Shown one piece after another: positions 1-6,257 of a stretch of DNA of 8,277 nt. The notes under the pieces were generated by a model. That model was not told the origin of the DNA, searched no databases, and saw nothing but the letters and a program-made list of their open reading frames with translations. Origin of the DNA: Burkholderiales bacterium (GTDB lineage: Bacteria > Pseudomonadota > Gammaproteobacteria > Burkholderiales > Burkholderiaceae_C); assembly GCA_025352345.1 (NCBI GenBank), contig JANXTP010000441.1:1-8277 (forward strand), read 5' to 3'. A program made the position numbers and the translations under genes. Each line of letters starts with the position of its first letter. The stretch's first letter is position 1.

Positions 1-1380
1 GCTTTTGAAGCCTTGCGCGGCAGTCCGGTGGCATCAGACTGCATGGGCGTGTCGGTGTACCGCTACAAGGTCTATGCCTTCGTGATCAGCGCCGGTTTTG
101 CGGGCCTGGCTGGTTGCCTCTATGCCTATTCGGAGCAGTACATCTCTCCCAACACCTACAACTTCGAGCTGACGGTGTTGTTCCTGCTGGCGGTCATCAT
201 GGGCGGACGCAAGTCGCGCATCGGCTCGCTGCTCGGCGCGGCGATCATCGTGCTGCTGCCCAAGCTGCTGGATGACATCGTGATGTTCCGCTGGGTGTCG
301 GTCGCCATCGCAGTGGGCGTGCTGATCGGTGCGCTTGTCTTCGTCCAGAAGGGCCGCAGCACCCTCCAGCGCGTGGCCGTGCCGGTGGTCGGCAGCGCCG
401 CGCTGGCGGTGCTGTCGTTCCAGCTCAGTTCGATGACCGACTGGCGGCTGTCGATCTTCGGGCTGATCACGCTGTTCGTCGTCTACTACCTGCAGGACGG
501 CATCGTCGGCTTCGTGCGCCAGTTGCTGAACCTGAAACCGTTGGCAGCCGACCATGCAGTGGTGACAGGTGAGGCCGACGCGGTCGGCCAGGCCGGCGGC
601 GAGGTGCAGCGCGGCGACGTTCTCTTGCAGGCGCAACAGGTGCTGATGCAGTTTGGCGGCCTGAAGGCGTTGAACAACGTCGACCTGACGATCTGCCGCG
701 GCACCATCCACGGCCTGATCGGGCCGAACGGTTCGGGCAAGAGCACGATGATGAACGTGCTCACCGGCATCTACCAGCCCACGGCGGGCACGATCGCGTT
801 CACGAACAGATCGGTCGTCGGGCGCACCTCGTCGGACATCGCGCTGTCGGGCATCGCCCGCACCTTCCAGAACGTGCAGTTGTTTGGCGAGATGACGGCG
901 CTGCAGAACGTGCTGGTAGGCCTGCACCACAGCTTCGACAGCCACTTGATCGATGTCGCACTGCACAGCCCGCGCTACCGCCGCGAAGACAGCGCCGCGA
1001 CAGCCCGCGCGATGGGCCTGCTGCGCTTCGTCGGCCTGGCCGAGCTGGCCTACGAGGAAGCGCGCAACCTGCCTTATGGCAAGCAGCGGCTGCTCGAAAT
1101 AGCCCGCGCACTGGCGCTTGACCCGCAGCTGTTGTTGCTCGACGAGCCGGCTGCCGGACTGACCGCGCCCGACATCAAGGAGCTGATCGGCTACATCCGC
1201 AAGATCCGCGAGCACGGCATCACGGTGATCCTGATCGAGCACCACATGGACGTGGTGATGGGCCTGTGCGACACCGTGTCGGTGCTCGACTTCGGGCAGA
1301 AGATCGCCGAAGGCCTGCCGGCCGACGTGCAGGCCGACGAGAAGGTCATCGAGGCTTACCTCGGCGGCCAAGCCGCATGA
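1..1380 (+). CDS. Branched-chain amino acid ABC transporter, fused permease (LivM) and ATP-binding (LivG) protein, 5' partial
   Basis: This is the inner-membrane channel and one ATPase of a Liv/HAAT-type importer for branched-chain or related amino acids. The reading frame is open from base 1, so the N-terminal part of the permease lies outside the window; 459 residues are visible. Numbering from base 1, residues 1 to about 95 are the conserved LivM C-terminal half (GGRKSRIGSLLGA and LLPKLLDD motifs). Two extra hydrophobic stretches follow at about 98-115 and 126-141, then the usual last LivM helix at about 148-167. After a polar linker (about 175-205) comes a complete LivG ATPase: Walker A GPNGSGKST at 241-249, Q-loop ARTFQN with Q290, the LivG-style signature LPYGKQR at 357-363, Walker B LLLLDEP at 377-383 and H-loop His414. 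livF follows 19 bases later, clearly in the same operon. Fusions of this kind are known in betaproteobacteria. Substrate specificity cannot be told from the sequence. Confidence 0.93.
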   Translation, partial: AFEALRGSPVASDCMGVSVYRYKVYAFVISAGFAGLAGCLYAYSEQYISPNTYNFELTVLFLLAVIMGGRKSRIGSLLGAAIIVLLPKLLDDIVMFRWVSVAIAVGVLIGALVFVQKGRSTLQRVAVPVVGSAALAVLSFQLSSMTDWRLSIFGLITLFVVYYLQDGIVGFVRQLLNLKPLAADHAVVTGEADAVGQAGGEVQRGDVLLQAQQVLMQFGGLKALNNVDLTICRGTIHGLIGPNGSGKSTMMNVLTGIYQPTAGTIAFTNRSVVGRTSSDIALSGIARTFQNVQLFGEMTALQNVLVGLHHSFDSHLIDVALHSPRYRREDSAATARAMGLLRFVGLAELAYEEARNLPYGKQRLLEIARALALDPQLLLLDEPAAGLTAPDIKELIGYIRKIREHGITVILIEHHMDVVMGLCDTVSVLDFGQKIAEGLPADVQADEKVIEAYLGGQAA

Positions 1381-1387
1381 ACGGCCT

Positions 1388-1391
1388 GGAG
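1388..1391 (+). promoter_or_regulatory. Ribosome binding site of livF
   Basis: GGAG lies 8 bases before the ATG at 1400, in the short gap after the livM-livG stop codon. It supports the chosen livF start. Confidence 0.6.
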
Positions 1392-1399
1392 CAGACAAG

Positions 1400-2122
<723 letters not shown>

Positions 2123-2143
2123 ACACCAGGAAGCGCCAGCGCC

Positions 2144-2238
2144 GCACCATTTCAGAACGCATCAGACCTTCGGAAATGCACCAATAAAGACCGGTCCGAC
2201 CTTCAGGCGCCCCGATATAGCGCCGAATAGTCGCACCA
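2144..2238 (+). promoter_or_regulatory. Cluster of three GCACCA half-sites, candidate NtrC enhancer region of amtB
   Basis: Exact GCACCA hexamers occur in the same orientation at 2144-2149, 2178-2183 and 2233-2238. GCACCA is the left half of the NtrC consensus (GCACCA-N3-TGGTGC). Relative to the start of transcription predicted from the -24/-12 element (about 2268), the first two begin near -124 and -90, where NtrC enhancers usually sit. Neither has a good right half, but both continue as N4-AGAnCG, so they resemble each other beyond the hexamer. The third sits just upstream of the promoter. The match is seen in the sequence; binding by NtrC is inference. Confidence 0.4.
2202..2227 (+). terminator. 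Weak stem-loop after livF, possible terminator
   Basis: TTC(A)GGCGC at 2202-2210 can pair with GCGCCGAA at 2220-2227, giving an 8-bp stem with one bulged A and a 9-base loop. It lies 80 bases after the livF stop. No T-tract follows, so it is not a classical intrinsic terminator. It could equally be a chance structure in the amtB control region. Confidence 0.25.
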
Positions 2239-2241
2239 AAT

Positions 2242-2257
2242 AGGCACTTAACTTGCT
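2242..2257 (+). promoter_or_regulatory. Sigma-54 (RpoN) -24/-12 promoter of amtB
   Basis: AGGCACTTAACTTGCT matches the sigma-54 consensus TGGCACG-N4-TTGCW at the invariant GG (2243-2244) and GC (2255-2256) with the required spacing of 12 between them. The mismatches are the first T (A here) and the G after CAC (T here). Transcription would start near 2268, giving a leader of about 55 bases before the amtB ATG. Sigma-54 control of ammonium transporters by nitrogen status is well known, and the match sits in the only sizeable + strand gap, right before an amt gene. Confidence 0.75.
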
Positions 2258-2310
2258 AATAAGGTGCGTCTCGGATTGAGTCTGGTGCGTTGTGCCCCGA
2301 CACGGAAGAC

Positions 2311-2316
2311 AAGGGG
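2311..2316 (+). promoter_or_regulatory. Ribosome binding site that fixes the amtB start
   Basis: AAGGGG ends 6 bases before the ATG at 2323. This favours the ATG over the in-frame TTG at 2290, which would add 11 polar residues and has no Shine-Dalgarno sequence. Confidence 0.7.
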
Positions 2317-2322
2317 CTGTCG

Positions 2323-3525
2323 ATGGATCAGGTCAAGCAGGGCACCGATGCTCTGTTCATTCTTCTGGGCGCCATCATGGTGCTCGCGATGCACTCCGGC
2401 TTCGCCTTTCTGGAGCTGGGCACGGTCCGCAAGAAAAACCAGGTCAATGCGCTGGTCAAGATCCTGGTCGACTTCGCCGTCTCGACGCTGGCCTACTTCT
2501 TCATCGGCTACAGCGTGGCCTATGGCGTTGATTTCTTCGGCAGCGCGCAAACGCTCAGCGAGCGCAATGGCTACGAACTGGTCAAGTTCTTCTTTCTGCT
2601 GACCTTCGCGGCCGCCATCCCGGCCATCGTCTCCGGTGGCATCGCCGAGCGGGCGCGCTTCGGCCCGCAGCTGGTGGCCACTGCGGTGCTGGTGGGGCTG
2701 GTGTACCCGGTGTTCGAAGGCATCACCTGGAACGGGCGTTTCGGCGTGCAGGCGTGGATCCAGGCCACCACTGGCCATCCGTTCCACGACTTTGCCGGTA
2801 GCGTGGTCGTGCACGCGGTGGGCGGCTGGATCGGTCTGGCCGCGGTGCTGCTGCTCGGCGCGCGCAGCAACCGTTACCGCAAGGACGGCGCAATCAGCGC
2901 CCACCCGCCATCGAGCATCCCGTTCCTCGCCCTCGGCGCCTGGGTGCTGACCGTGGGCTGGTTCGGCTTCAACGTGATGAGCGCACAGACCATCGACAAG
3001 ATCTCGGGACTGGTGGCGGTGAACTCGCTGATGGCAATGGTCGGCGGCACGCTGGTCGCCACATGGATGGGCCACAGCGATCCCGGCTTTGCCTACAACG
3101 GCCCGCTGGCCGGGCTGGTGGCGGTGTGCGCCGGCTCCGATGTGATGCACCCGGCCGGCGCGCTGGTCACCGGCGGCGTGGCCGGGGCGATCTTCGTCTC
3201 GCTGTTCACGCTGACGCAGAACCGCTGGAAGATCGACGATGTGCTGGGCGTGTGGCCGCTGCACGGCCTGTGTGGCGCCTGGGGCGGGATCGCCTGTGGC
3301 GTGTTCGGCCTGCGCTCGCTGGGCGGGATGGGTGGCGTCAACCTGCCGGCGCAGTTGCTGGGCACCGCGCTGGGCGTGGTCTGGGCGTTCGCAGGGGGGC
3401 TGCTGGTCTACGGCGCGGTGAAAGCCGTGATCGGCCTGAGGCTCTCGGCCGAAGAGGAGTACGACGGGGCCGACCTGTCGATCCACCGGATCGGCGCCAC
3501 GCCCGAGCGCGAAGTCAGCTGGTGA
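2323..3525 (+). CDS. amtB: Ammonium transporter, Amt/MEP/Rh family
   Basis: This is an inner-membrane trimeric channel that conducts ammonium/ammonia into the cell. From the ATG at 2323 it has 400 residues and many hydrophobic helices. Key pore residues of E. coli AmtB have counterparts: the twin histidines His164 (VVVHAVGG) and His314 (WPLHG), Asp156 (DFAGS), the periplasmic Trp136, the gate phenylalanines Phe95 (LLTFAAAIPA) and Phe216 (GWFGFN), and Ser220. The cytoplasmic tail (LRLSAEEEYDGADLS) keeps the conserved regulatory C-terminus that contacts GlnK in E. coli AmtB. Unlike E. coli AmtB it shows no cleavable signal peptide; residues 9-30 form the first helix directly, as in the GFAFLELGTVRKKNQ-type Amt proteins common in Burkholderiales. 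No glnK gene adjoins it. A sigma-54 promoter lies just upstream, so expression probably rises under nitrogen limitation. Transport of methylammonium or a sensor role are possible but cannot be judged here. Confidence 0.95.
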   Translation: MDQVKQGTDALFILLGAIMVLAMHSGFAFLELGTVRKKNQVNALVKILVDFAVSTLAYFFIGYSVAYGVDFFGSAQTLSERNGYELVKFFFLLTFAAAIPAIVSGGIAERARFGPQLVATAVLVGLVYPVFEGITWNGRFGVQAWIQATTGHPFHDFAGSVVVHAVGGWIGLAAVLLLGARSNRYRKDGAISAHPPSSIPFLALGAWVLTVGWFGFNVMSAQTIDKISGLVAVNSLMAMVGGTLVATWMGHSDPGFAYNGPLAGLVAVCAGSDVMHPAGALVTGGVAGAIFVSLFTLTQNRWKIDDVLGVWPLHGLCGAWGGIACGVFGLRSLGGMGGVNLPAQLLGTALGVVWAFAGGLLVYGAVKAVIGLRLSAEEEYDGADLSIHRIGATPEREVSW

Positions 3526-3541
3526 TCTGACGCAACGGCCG

Positions 3542-3573
3542 CGCTGAGCACGACGCCATGCCTGCGCTCAGCG
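3542..3573. terminator. Stem-loop between convergent amtB and fliR, candidate bidirectional terminator
   Basis: CGCTGAGC (3542-3549) and GCTCAGCG (3566-3573) form a perfect 8-bp stem with a 16-base loop, 16 bases after the amtB stop. The right arm contains the fliR stop codon (3568-3570). No clear T-tract follows on either strand, so the terminator call rests on position and symmetry only. Confidence 0.4.
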
Positions 3574-4329
3574 GAACATGTCCAGCATGCGCTCCAGCGC
3601 TGCGATGAACGGCATCTGCATCAGCGGCAGCGTCAGCGTCACGCCGATCAGGCCCACCGACATCGTGATCGGAAAGCCGATCGCGAAGATGTTCATCTGC
3701 TGCGCCACGCGCGCGATGATGCCCAGCACGAGGTTGGTGAACAGCAGCATCGCGATCAGTGGCAATGCGATCCACAGCCCGAGGCTGAAGATCTCGGCGC
3801 CCCACAGCTCGGGCCGCACGGCCTTCAGGAAGGCGAACGGCGCCTCGCCGACCGGAAACGCCTCGAAGCTCTGCGCCACCGCGGCAATCAGCAGCAAGTG
3901 GCCGTTGATGACGATGAACAGCCAGCTGACGATCGCGCTGAAGAAGGAGCTGAGCGCAGTGCTCTGGCTGCGGGTCATCGGGTCGAAGAAGCCGGCGAAA
4001 TTGAGCCCCATCTGCAGCCCGCCGATCTCACCGGCGAACTCGACGGCAGCGAACACGATGCGCACCGCGAAGGCGATCGACAGACCGATCAGCACCTGCT
4101 GCACCACCAGCATCAGCGCCAGCGGCGAATCGAGCGCAACCACCGGCATCGCCGGCAGCGACGGCTGCATGACGAAAGCGATCAAAAACGACATCGCCAC
4201 CTTCAGCCGCATCGGCACACTGCGCTGGCCGATCACGGGCATCGTGCCGAGCATTGCCAGCACGCGCAGGAAAGGCCACAGCAGCGGGCTGACCCAGGCC
4301 CAGACCTGCGCCTCGTTGAAGGTCAGCAT
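3568..4329 (-). CDS. fliR: Flagellar biosynthetic protein FliR
   Basis: FliR is a polytopic membrane subunit of the flagellar type III export gate, which assembles with FliP and FliQ at the base of the flagellum. The 253-residue length is normal for the family. Hydrophobic helices run through the protein, with the conserved block GEIGGLQMGLNFA at about residues 100-112 followed by FFDPMTRSQS. The family motif usually written R(V/M)APQ(L/M)N-F-IGFP appears at 207-220, but reads RVAQQMNIFAIGFP: Gln210 stands where Pro is usual. The ATG at 4329 lies 12 bases after the fliQ stop and has no clear Shine-Dalgarno sequence, so translation is probably coupled to fliQ. It is the last gene of the operon, and its stop codon sits inside a stem-loop. 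Confidence 0.96.
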   Translation of the reverse strand: MLTFNEAQVWAWVSPLLWPFLRVLAMLGTMPVIGQRSVPMRLKVAMSFLIAFVMQPSLPAMPVVALDSPLALMLVVQQVLIGLSIAFAVRIVFAAVEFAGEIGGLQMGLNFAGFFDPMTRSQSTALSSFFSAIVSWLFIVINGHLLLIAAVAQSFEAFPVGEAPFAFLKAVRPELWGAEIFSLGLWIALPLIAMLLFTNLVLGIIARVAQQMNIFAIGFPITMSVGLIGVTLTLPLMQMPFIAALERMLDMFR

Positions 4330-4341
4330 AGCATTTGAAGA

Positions 4342-4611
4342 TCAGCCGACGACGGACGGGATAGCCTGGATCGTGCGCTGCAGGTATTCGACCAGCGTGG
4401 TCAGCATCCACGGCCCGACGATGGTCAGCACACCGACGGCCGCGAGGATCTTCGGCACGAACGACAAGGTCGGCTCGTTGATCTGCGTGGCCGCCTGGAA
4501 GATGCTGACCAGCAGGCCGACGCCCAGCACCGTCAACAGCACCGGCGCCGAGACCATCAGCAGCATGTGCAGCGCCTGCTGGCCGAAGGTGAAGACTTGT
4601 TGCGAATCCAT
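4342..4611 (-). CDS. fliQ: Flagellar biosynthetic protein FliQ
   Basis: FliQ is a small export-gate subunit of the flagellar type III secretion system, present in several copies with FliP and FliR. The 89 residues match the family length exactly. Two membrane helices are visible at about 15-38 and 52-72, separated by the conserved loop QAATQINEPTLSFVPK (38-53), which is highly characteristic of FliQ and its virulence homologues. Position between fliP and fliR separates it from injectisome homologues. The ATG at 4611 lies 9 bases after the fliP stop. No strong Shine-Dalgarno sequence is seen in that gap, which suggests coupling to fliP translation. Confidence 0.97.
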   Translation of the reverse strand: MDSQQVFTFGQQALHMLLMVSAPVLLTVLGVGLLVSIFQAATQINEPTLSFVPKILAAVGVLTIVGPWMLTTLVEYLQRTIQAIPSVVG

Positions 4612-4620
4612 CGGGAGTTC

Positions 4621-5409
4621 TCAAGCGAAACTGGCGGCCAACGAACCAAGAAGAAGATTCCAGCCATCGGCCAGCACGAACAGCATCAGCTTGAACGGCA
4701 GCGCAATCAGCACCGGGCTCAGCATCACCATGCCCAGGCTGGTCAGCACGCTGGCCACGATGATGTCGATGACGAGAAAGGGCACGAAGATCAAGAAACC
4801 GATCTGGAACGCGCTCTTCAGCTCGCTGGTGACGAAGGCCGGCACCAGCACCTTGAACGGTACGTCGGCCGACTTGACGGACGGGTCGATCTTGCCCAGC
4901 TTGGCGAACAGCATCACATCGGCCTGGCGCGTCTGCTTCAGCATGAACTCGCGCATCGGCACCTCGCCGCGCTTCAGCGCTTCGTCGAAGGCAATCTGGT
5001 TGGTGTTGAACGGTTCGTAGGCTTCGGTGTAGACACGGTCGATCGTCGGCCCCATCACGAAGAAGGTCAAAAACAGGCTCAGGCCGACCACCACCTGGTT
5101 CGGAGGCGCCGACTGAGTGCCCATCGCCTGGCGCAGCAGGCTGAGCACGATGACGATGCGGGTGAAGCCGGTCATCAGCAGCAGCACCGCCGGCAGGAAG
5201 CTCAGCGCGGTGAAGAACAGCAAGGTCTGGATCGGCACCGAGTAGCTGGTGCCTTGCGCGCCCTGCCCGATCACCAGCGGCAGGTTGGCGCCGGCGCTCT
5301 GCGCGAAGGCCGCGCCACTGACGCAGGCCAGCAAGAGGCCAGTCAAGGCGGTCAGCCCACGCGAGCGGATGGGTGCTCCCCGCGTGAAACGCGGGGCCTC
5401 AAGACGCAC
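4621..5409 (-). CDS. fliP: Flagellar biosynthetic protein FliP
   Basis: FliP forms the core of the flagellar export gate in the inner membrane. I choose the GTG at 5407-5409, which gives 262 residues and has GGGAG 6 bases upstream. This start overlaps the end of fliO by 11 bases. The N-terminus is then a signal peptide with an arginine-rich n-region of about 18 residues, a hydrophobic core, and a likely cleavage after AFA (residue 36) before QSAG; cleaved signal peptides are known in FliP. Conserved blocks are GFTRIVIVLSLLRQAMGTQ at 81-99, a periplasmic loop at about 120-185, and the family signature beginning VPAFVTSELKSAFQIGF at about 189-205. The C-terminus ends in membrane helices. Unusual points are the long n-region and a perfect hairpin in the DNA encoding it. 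An ATG at 5502 would overlap fliO by over 100 bases and looks wrong. Confidence 0.94.
   Translation of the reverse strand: MRLEAPRFTRGAPIRSRGLTALTGLLLACVSGAAFAQSAGANLPLVIGQGAQGTSYSVPIQTLLFFTALSFLPAVLLLMTGFTRIVIVLSLLRQAMGTQSAPPNQVVVGLSLFLTFFVMGPTIDRVYTEAYEPFNTNQIAFDEALKRGEVPMREFMLKQTRQADVMLFAKLGKIDPSVKSADVPFKVLVPAFVTSELKSAFQIGFLIFVPFLVIDIIVASVLTSLGMVMLSPVLIALPFKLMLFVLADGWNLLLGSLAASFA
5378..5396. repeat. Perfect GC-rich hairpin inside the start of fliP
   Basis: CCCCGCGT (5378-5385) and ACGCGGGG (5389-5396) form an uninterrupted 8-bp stem around a 3-base GAA loop (TTC on the minus strand). It begins 2 bases after the fliO stop in the direction of transcription, and encodes part of the signal-peptide n-region of FliP (around APRFTRG). 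No T-tract follows, so it is unlikely to be a terminator. It may be a small inserted palindrome or an mRNA structure that affects translation or stability. Confidence 0.5.
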
Positions 5410-5764
5410 GGTCGGCTCCCGCGGCCGGGCCGCGCAGACGCCCCAACACCTGGGCGAACGAGCCTGCGACGCCGCCAACCGGTGCGATCGGCGCCGCGGC
5501 ATCGGCGGCGGGCTCCATCGTGTGCAGTGTCGTAATGCTGTGCGGCGTGACGCCGAGCACCAGCCAGCGACGCTGATCGCCCTGCCCGACCTCGACGGTC
5601 AGGATGCGTTGCGAGGTCGACAGCGGCAGCGCCGCGATGCTGCGCATCGTGCCGCCCGAGGCGGCGCCGCCCAGCGGCGTGCGCTTGAGCAGCCACAGCG
5701 CCAGCGGGATCATCACGATGATCGCTGCGAACCACAGCAGCGAAGTCCAGGGCATGGTGTTCAT
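5399..5764 (-). CDS. fliO: Flagellar biosynthetic protein FliO
   Basis: FliO is a small bitopic membrane protein that helps FliP assemble into the flagellar export gate. This one has 121 residues, normal for the family. One transmembrane helix is clear at about residues 6-26 (SLLWFAAIIVMIPLALWLLK). It is followed by the cytoplasmic FliO domain with its typical SIAALPLSTSQRILTVEV and WLVLGVTPHSITTL blocks at about 42-80. The tail from about 86 is Ala/Pro/Gly-rich and probably disordered. The start is the first ATG of the frame, since an in-frame TGA lies just upstream; a second ATG three codons in (5755) is also possible. Neither has a good Shine-Dalgarno sequence. The gene lies 25 bases after fliN and overlaps the start of fliP. 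Family sequence identity is low, so the call leans partly on gene order. Confidence 0.9.
   Translation of the reverse strand: MNTMPWTSLLWFAAIIVMIPLALWLLKRTPLGGAASGGTMRSIAALPLSTSQRILTVEVGQGDQRRWLVLGVTPHSITTLHTMEPAADAAAPIAPVGGVAGSFAQVLGRLRGPAAGADRAS
5416..5420 (-). promoter_or_regulatory. Ribosome binding site that decides the fliP GTG start
   Basis: Read on the minus strand, GGGAG lies 6 bases before the GTG at 5407-5409, within the last codons of fliO. It favours this start over the distant ATG at 5502 and over later TTG/CTG codons that would remove most of the signal-peptide n-region. Confidence 0.6.
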
Positions 5765-5789
5765 CGGTGCGGCCGTGCGCGATCAGGCA

Positions 5790-6257
5790 TCAGCCGCCGC
5801 GGCTCAGGCGCCGCATGCGTTCGCTCGGCGTGACGATGTCGGTGAGGCGGATGCCGAACTTGTCGTTGACGACCACCACCTCGCCCTGCGCGATCAGGTA
5901 GCCGTTGACCAGCACGTCCATCGGCTCGCCGGCCATTGCTTCGAGCTCGACCACCGAGCCCTGGGCGAGCTGCAAGATGTGCTTGATCGGGATGCGGGTG
6001 CGACCCAACTCCACGGTAAGCTGCACCGGGATGTCGAGGATCATGTTGATGTCGTTGCCCGCCACCGCGCCCGAGTCACTGGCGAAGTTGGTGAACTTGG
6101 CCGGCGCCACCGAATCGACGGTGTTCTGCAGGGCCGAGGTGAACGGGTCATCGGACGACACCGTCGTCGATTCCGGTTTCGTTTCGGCCAGCGCGGCGGC
6201 CCACTCGGCGGCCATCGCGTCTTCTTCGGCTTGCTTTTGTGCGGCGGCATCAGACAT
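5790..6257 (-). CDS. fliN: Flagellar motor switch protein FliN
   Basis: FliN forms the lower part of the cytoplasmic C-ring with FliM, acting in rotation switching and in docking of export substrates. The protein has 155 residues, somewhat longer than E. coli FliN, with the extra length in the polar N-terminal part. Residues 8-25 carry the acidic/Ala-Trp segment common in FliN (EEDAMAAEWAAALAE). The C-terminal SpoA domain covers about 73-150 and includes DIPVQLTVELGRTRIPIKHI, VVELEAMAGEPMDVLVNG and FGIRLTDIVTPSERM. The ATG at 6257 is preceded by GGGAG, and the gene overlaps the end of fliM by 8 bases, a sign of translational coupling that suits two proteins made in a fixed complex. Confidence 0.97.
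   Translation of the reverse strand: MSDAAAQKQAEEDAMAAEWAAALAETKPESTTVSSDDPFTSALQNTVDSVAPAKFTNFASDSGAVAGNDINMILDIPVQLTVELGRTRIPIKHILQLAQGSVVELEAMAGEPMDVLVNGYLIAQGEVVVVNDKFGIRLTDIVTPSERMRRLSRGG

Noticed and set aside
2189..2196. GACCGGTC perfect palindrome in the amtB upstream region
   Set aside because: An 8-base palindrome in GC-rich DNA is too short to interpret without conservation data.
2248..3486. 412-residue minus-strand open frame opposite amtB
   Set aside because: Composition (His, Gln, Arg, Asp, Ala) is a shadow of the amtB frame, and the sigma-54 promoter and RBS serve the + strand.
3578..5020. 480-residue + strand open frame opposite fliR, fliQ and fliP
   Set aside because: It is Ser/Thr/Ile-rich without domains and runs antisense across three conserved export-gate genes.
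5410..5502. FliP extended to the ATG at 5502
   Set aside because: It would overlap fliO by over 100 bases, lacks a ribosome binding site, and adds 31 Arg/Pro-rich residues before a signal peptide that already starts well at the GTG.
4567..5535. 322-residue + strand open frame opposite fliP and fliO
   Set aside because: His/Gln/Arg-rich low-complexity translation, an antisense shadow of fliP and fliO.
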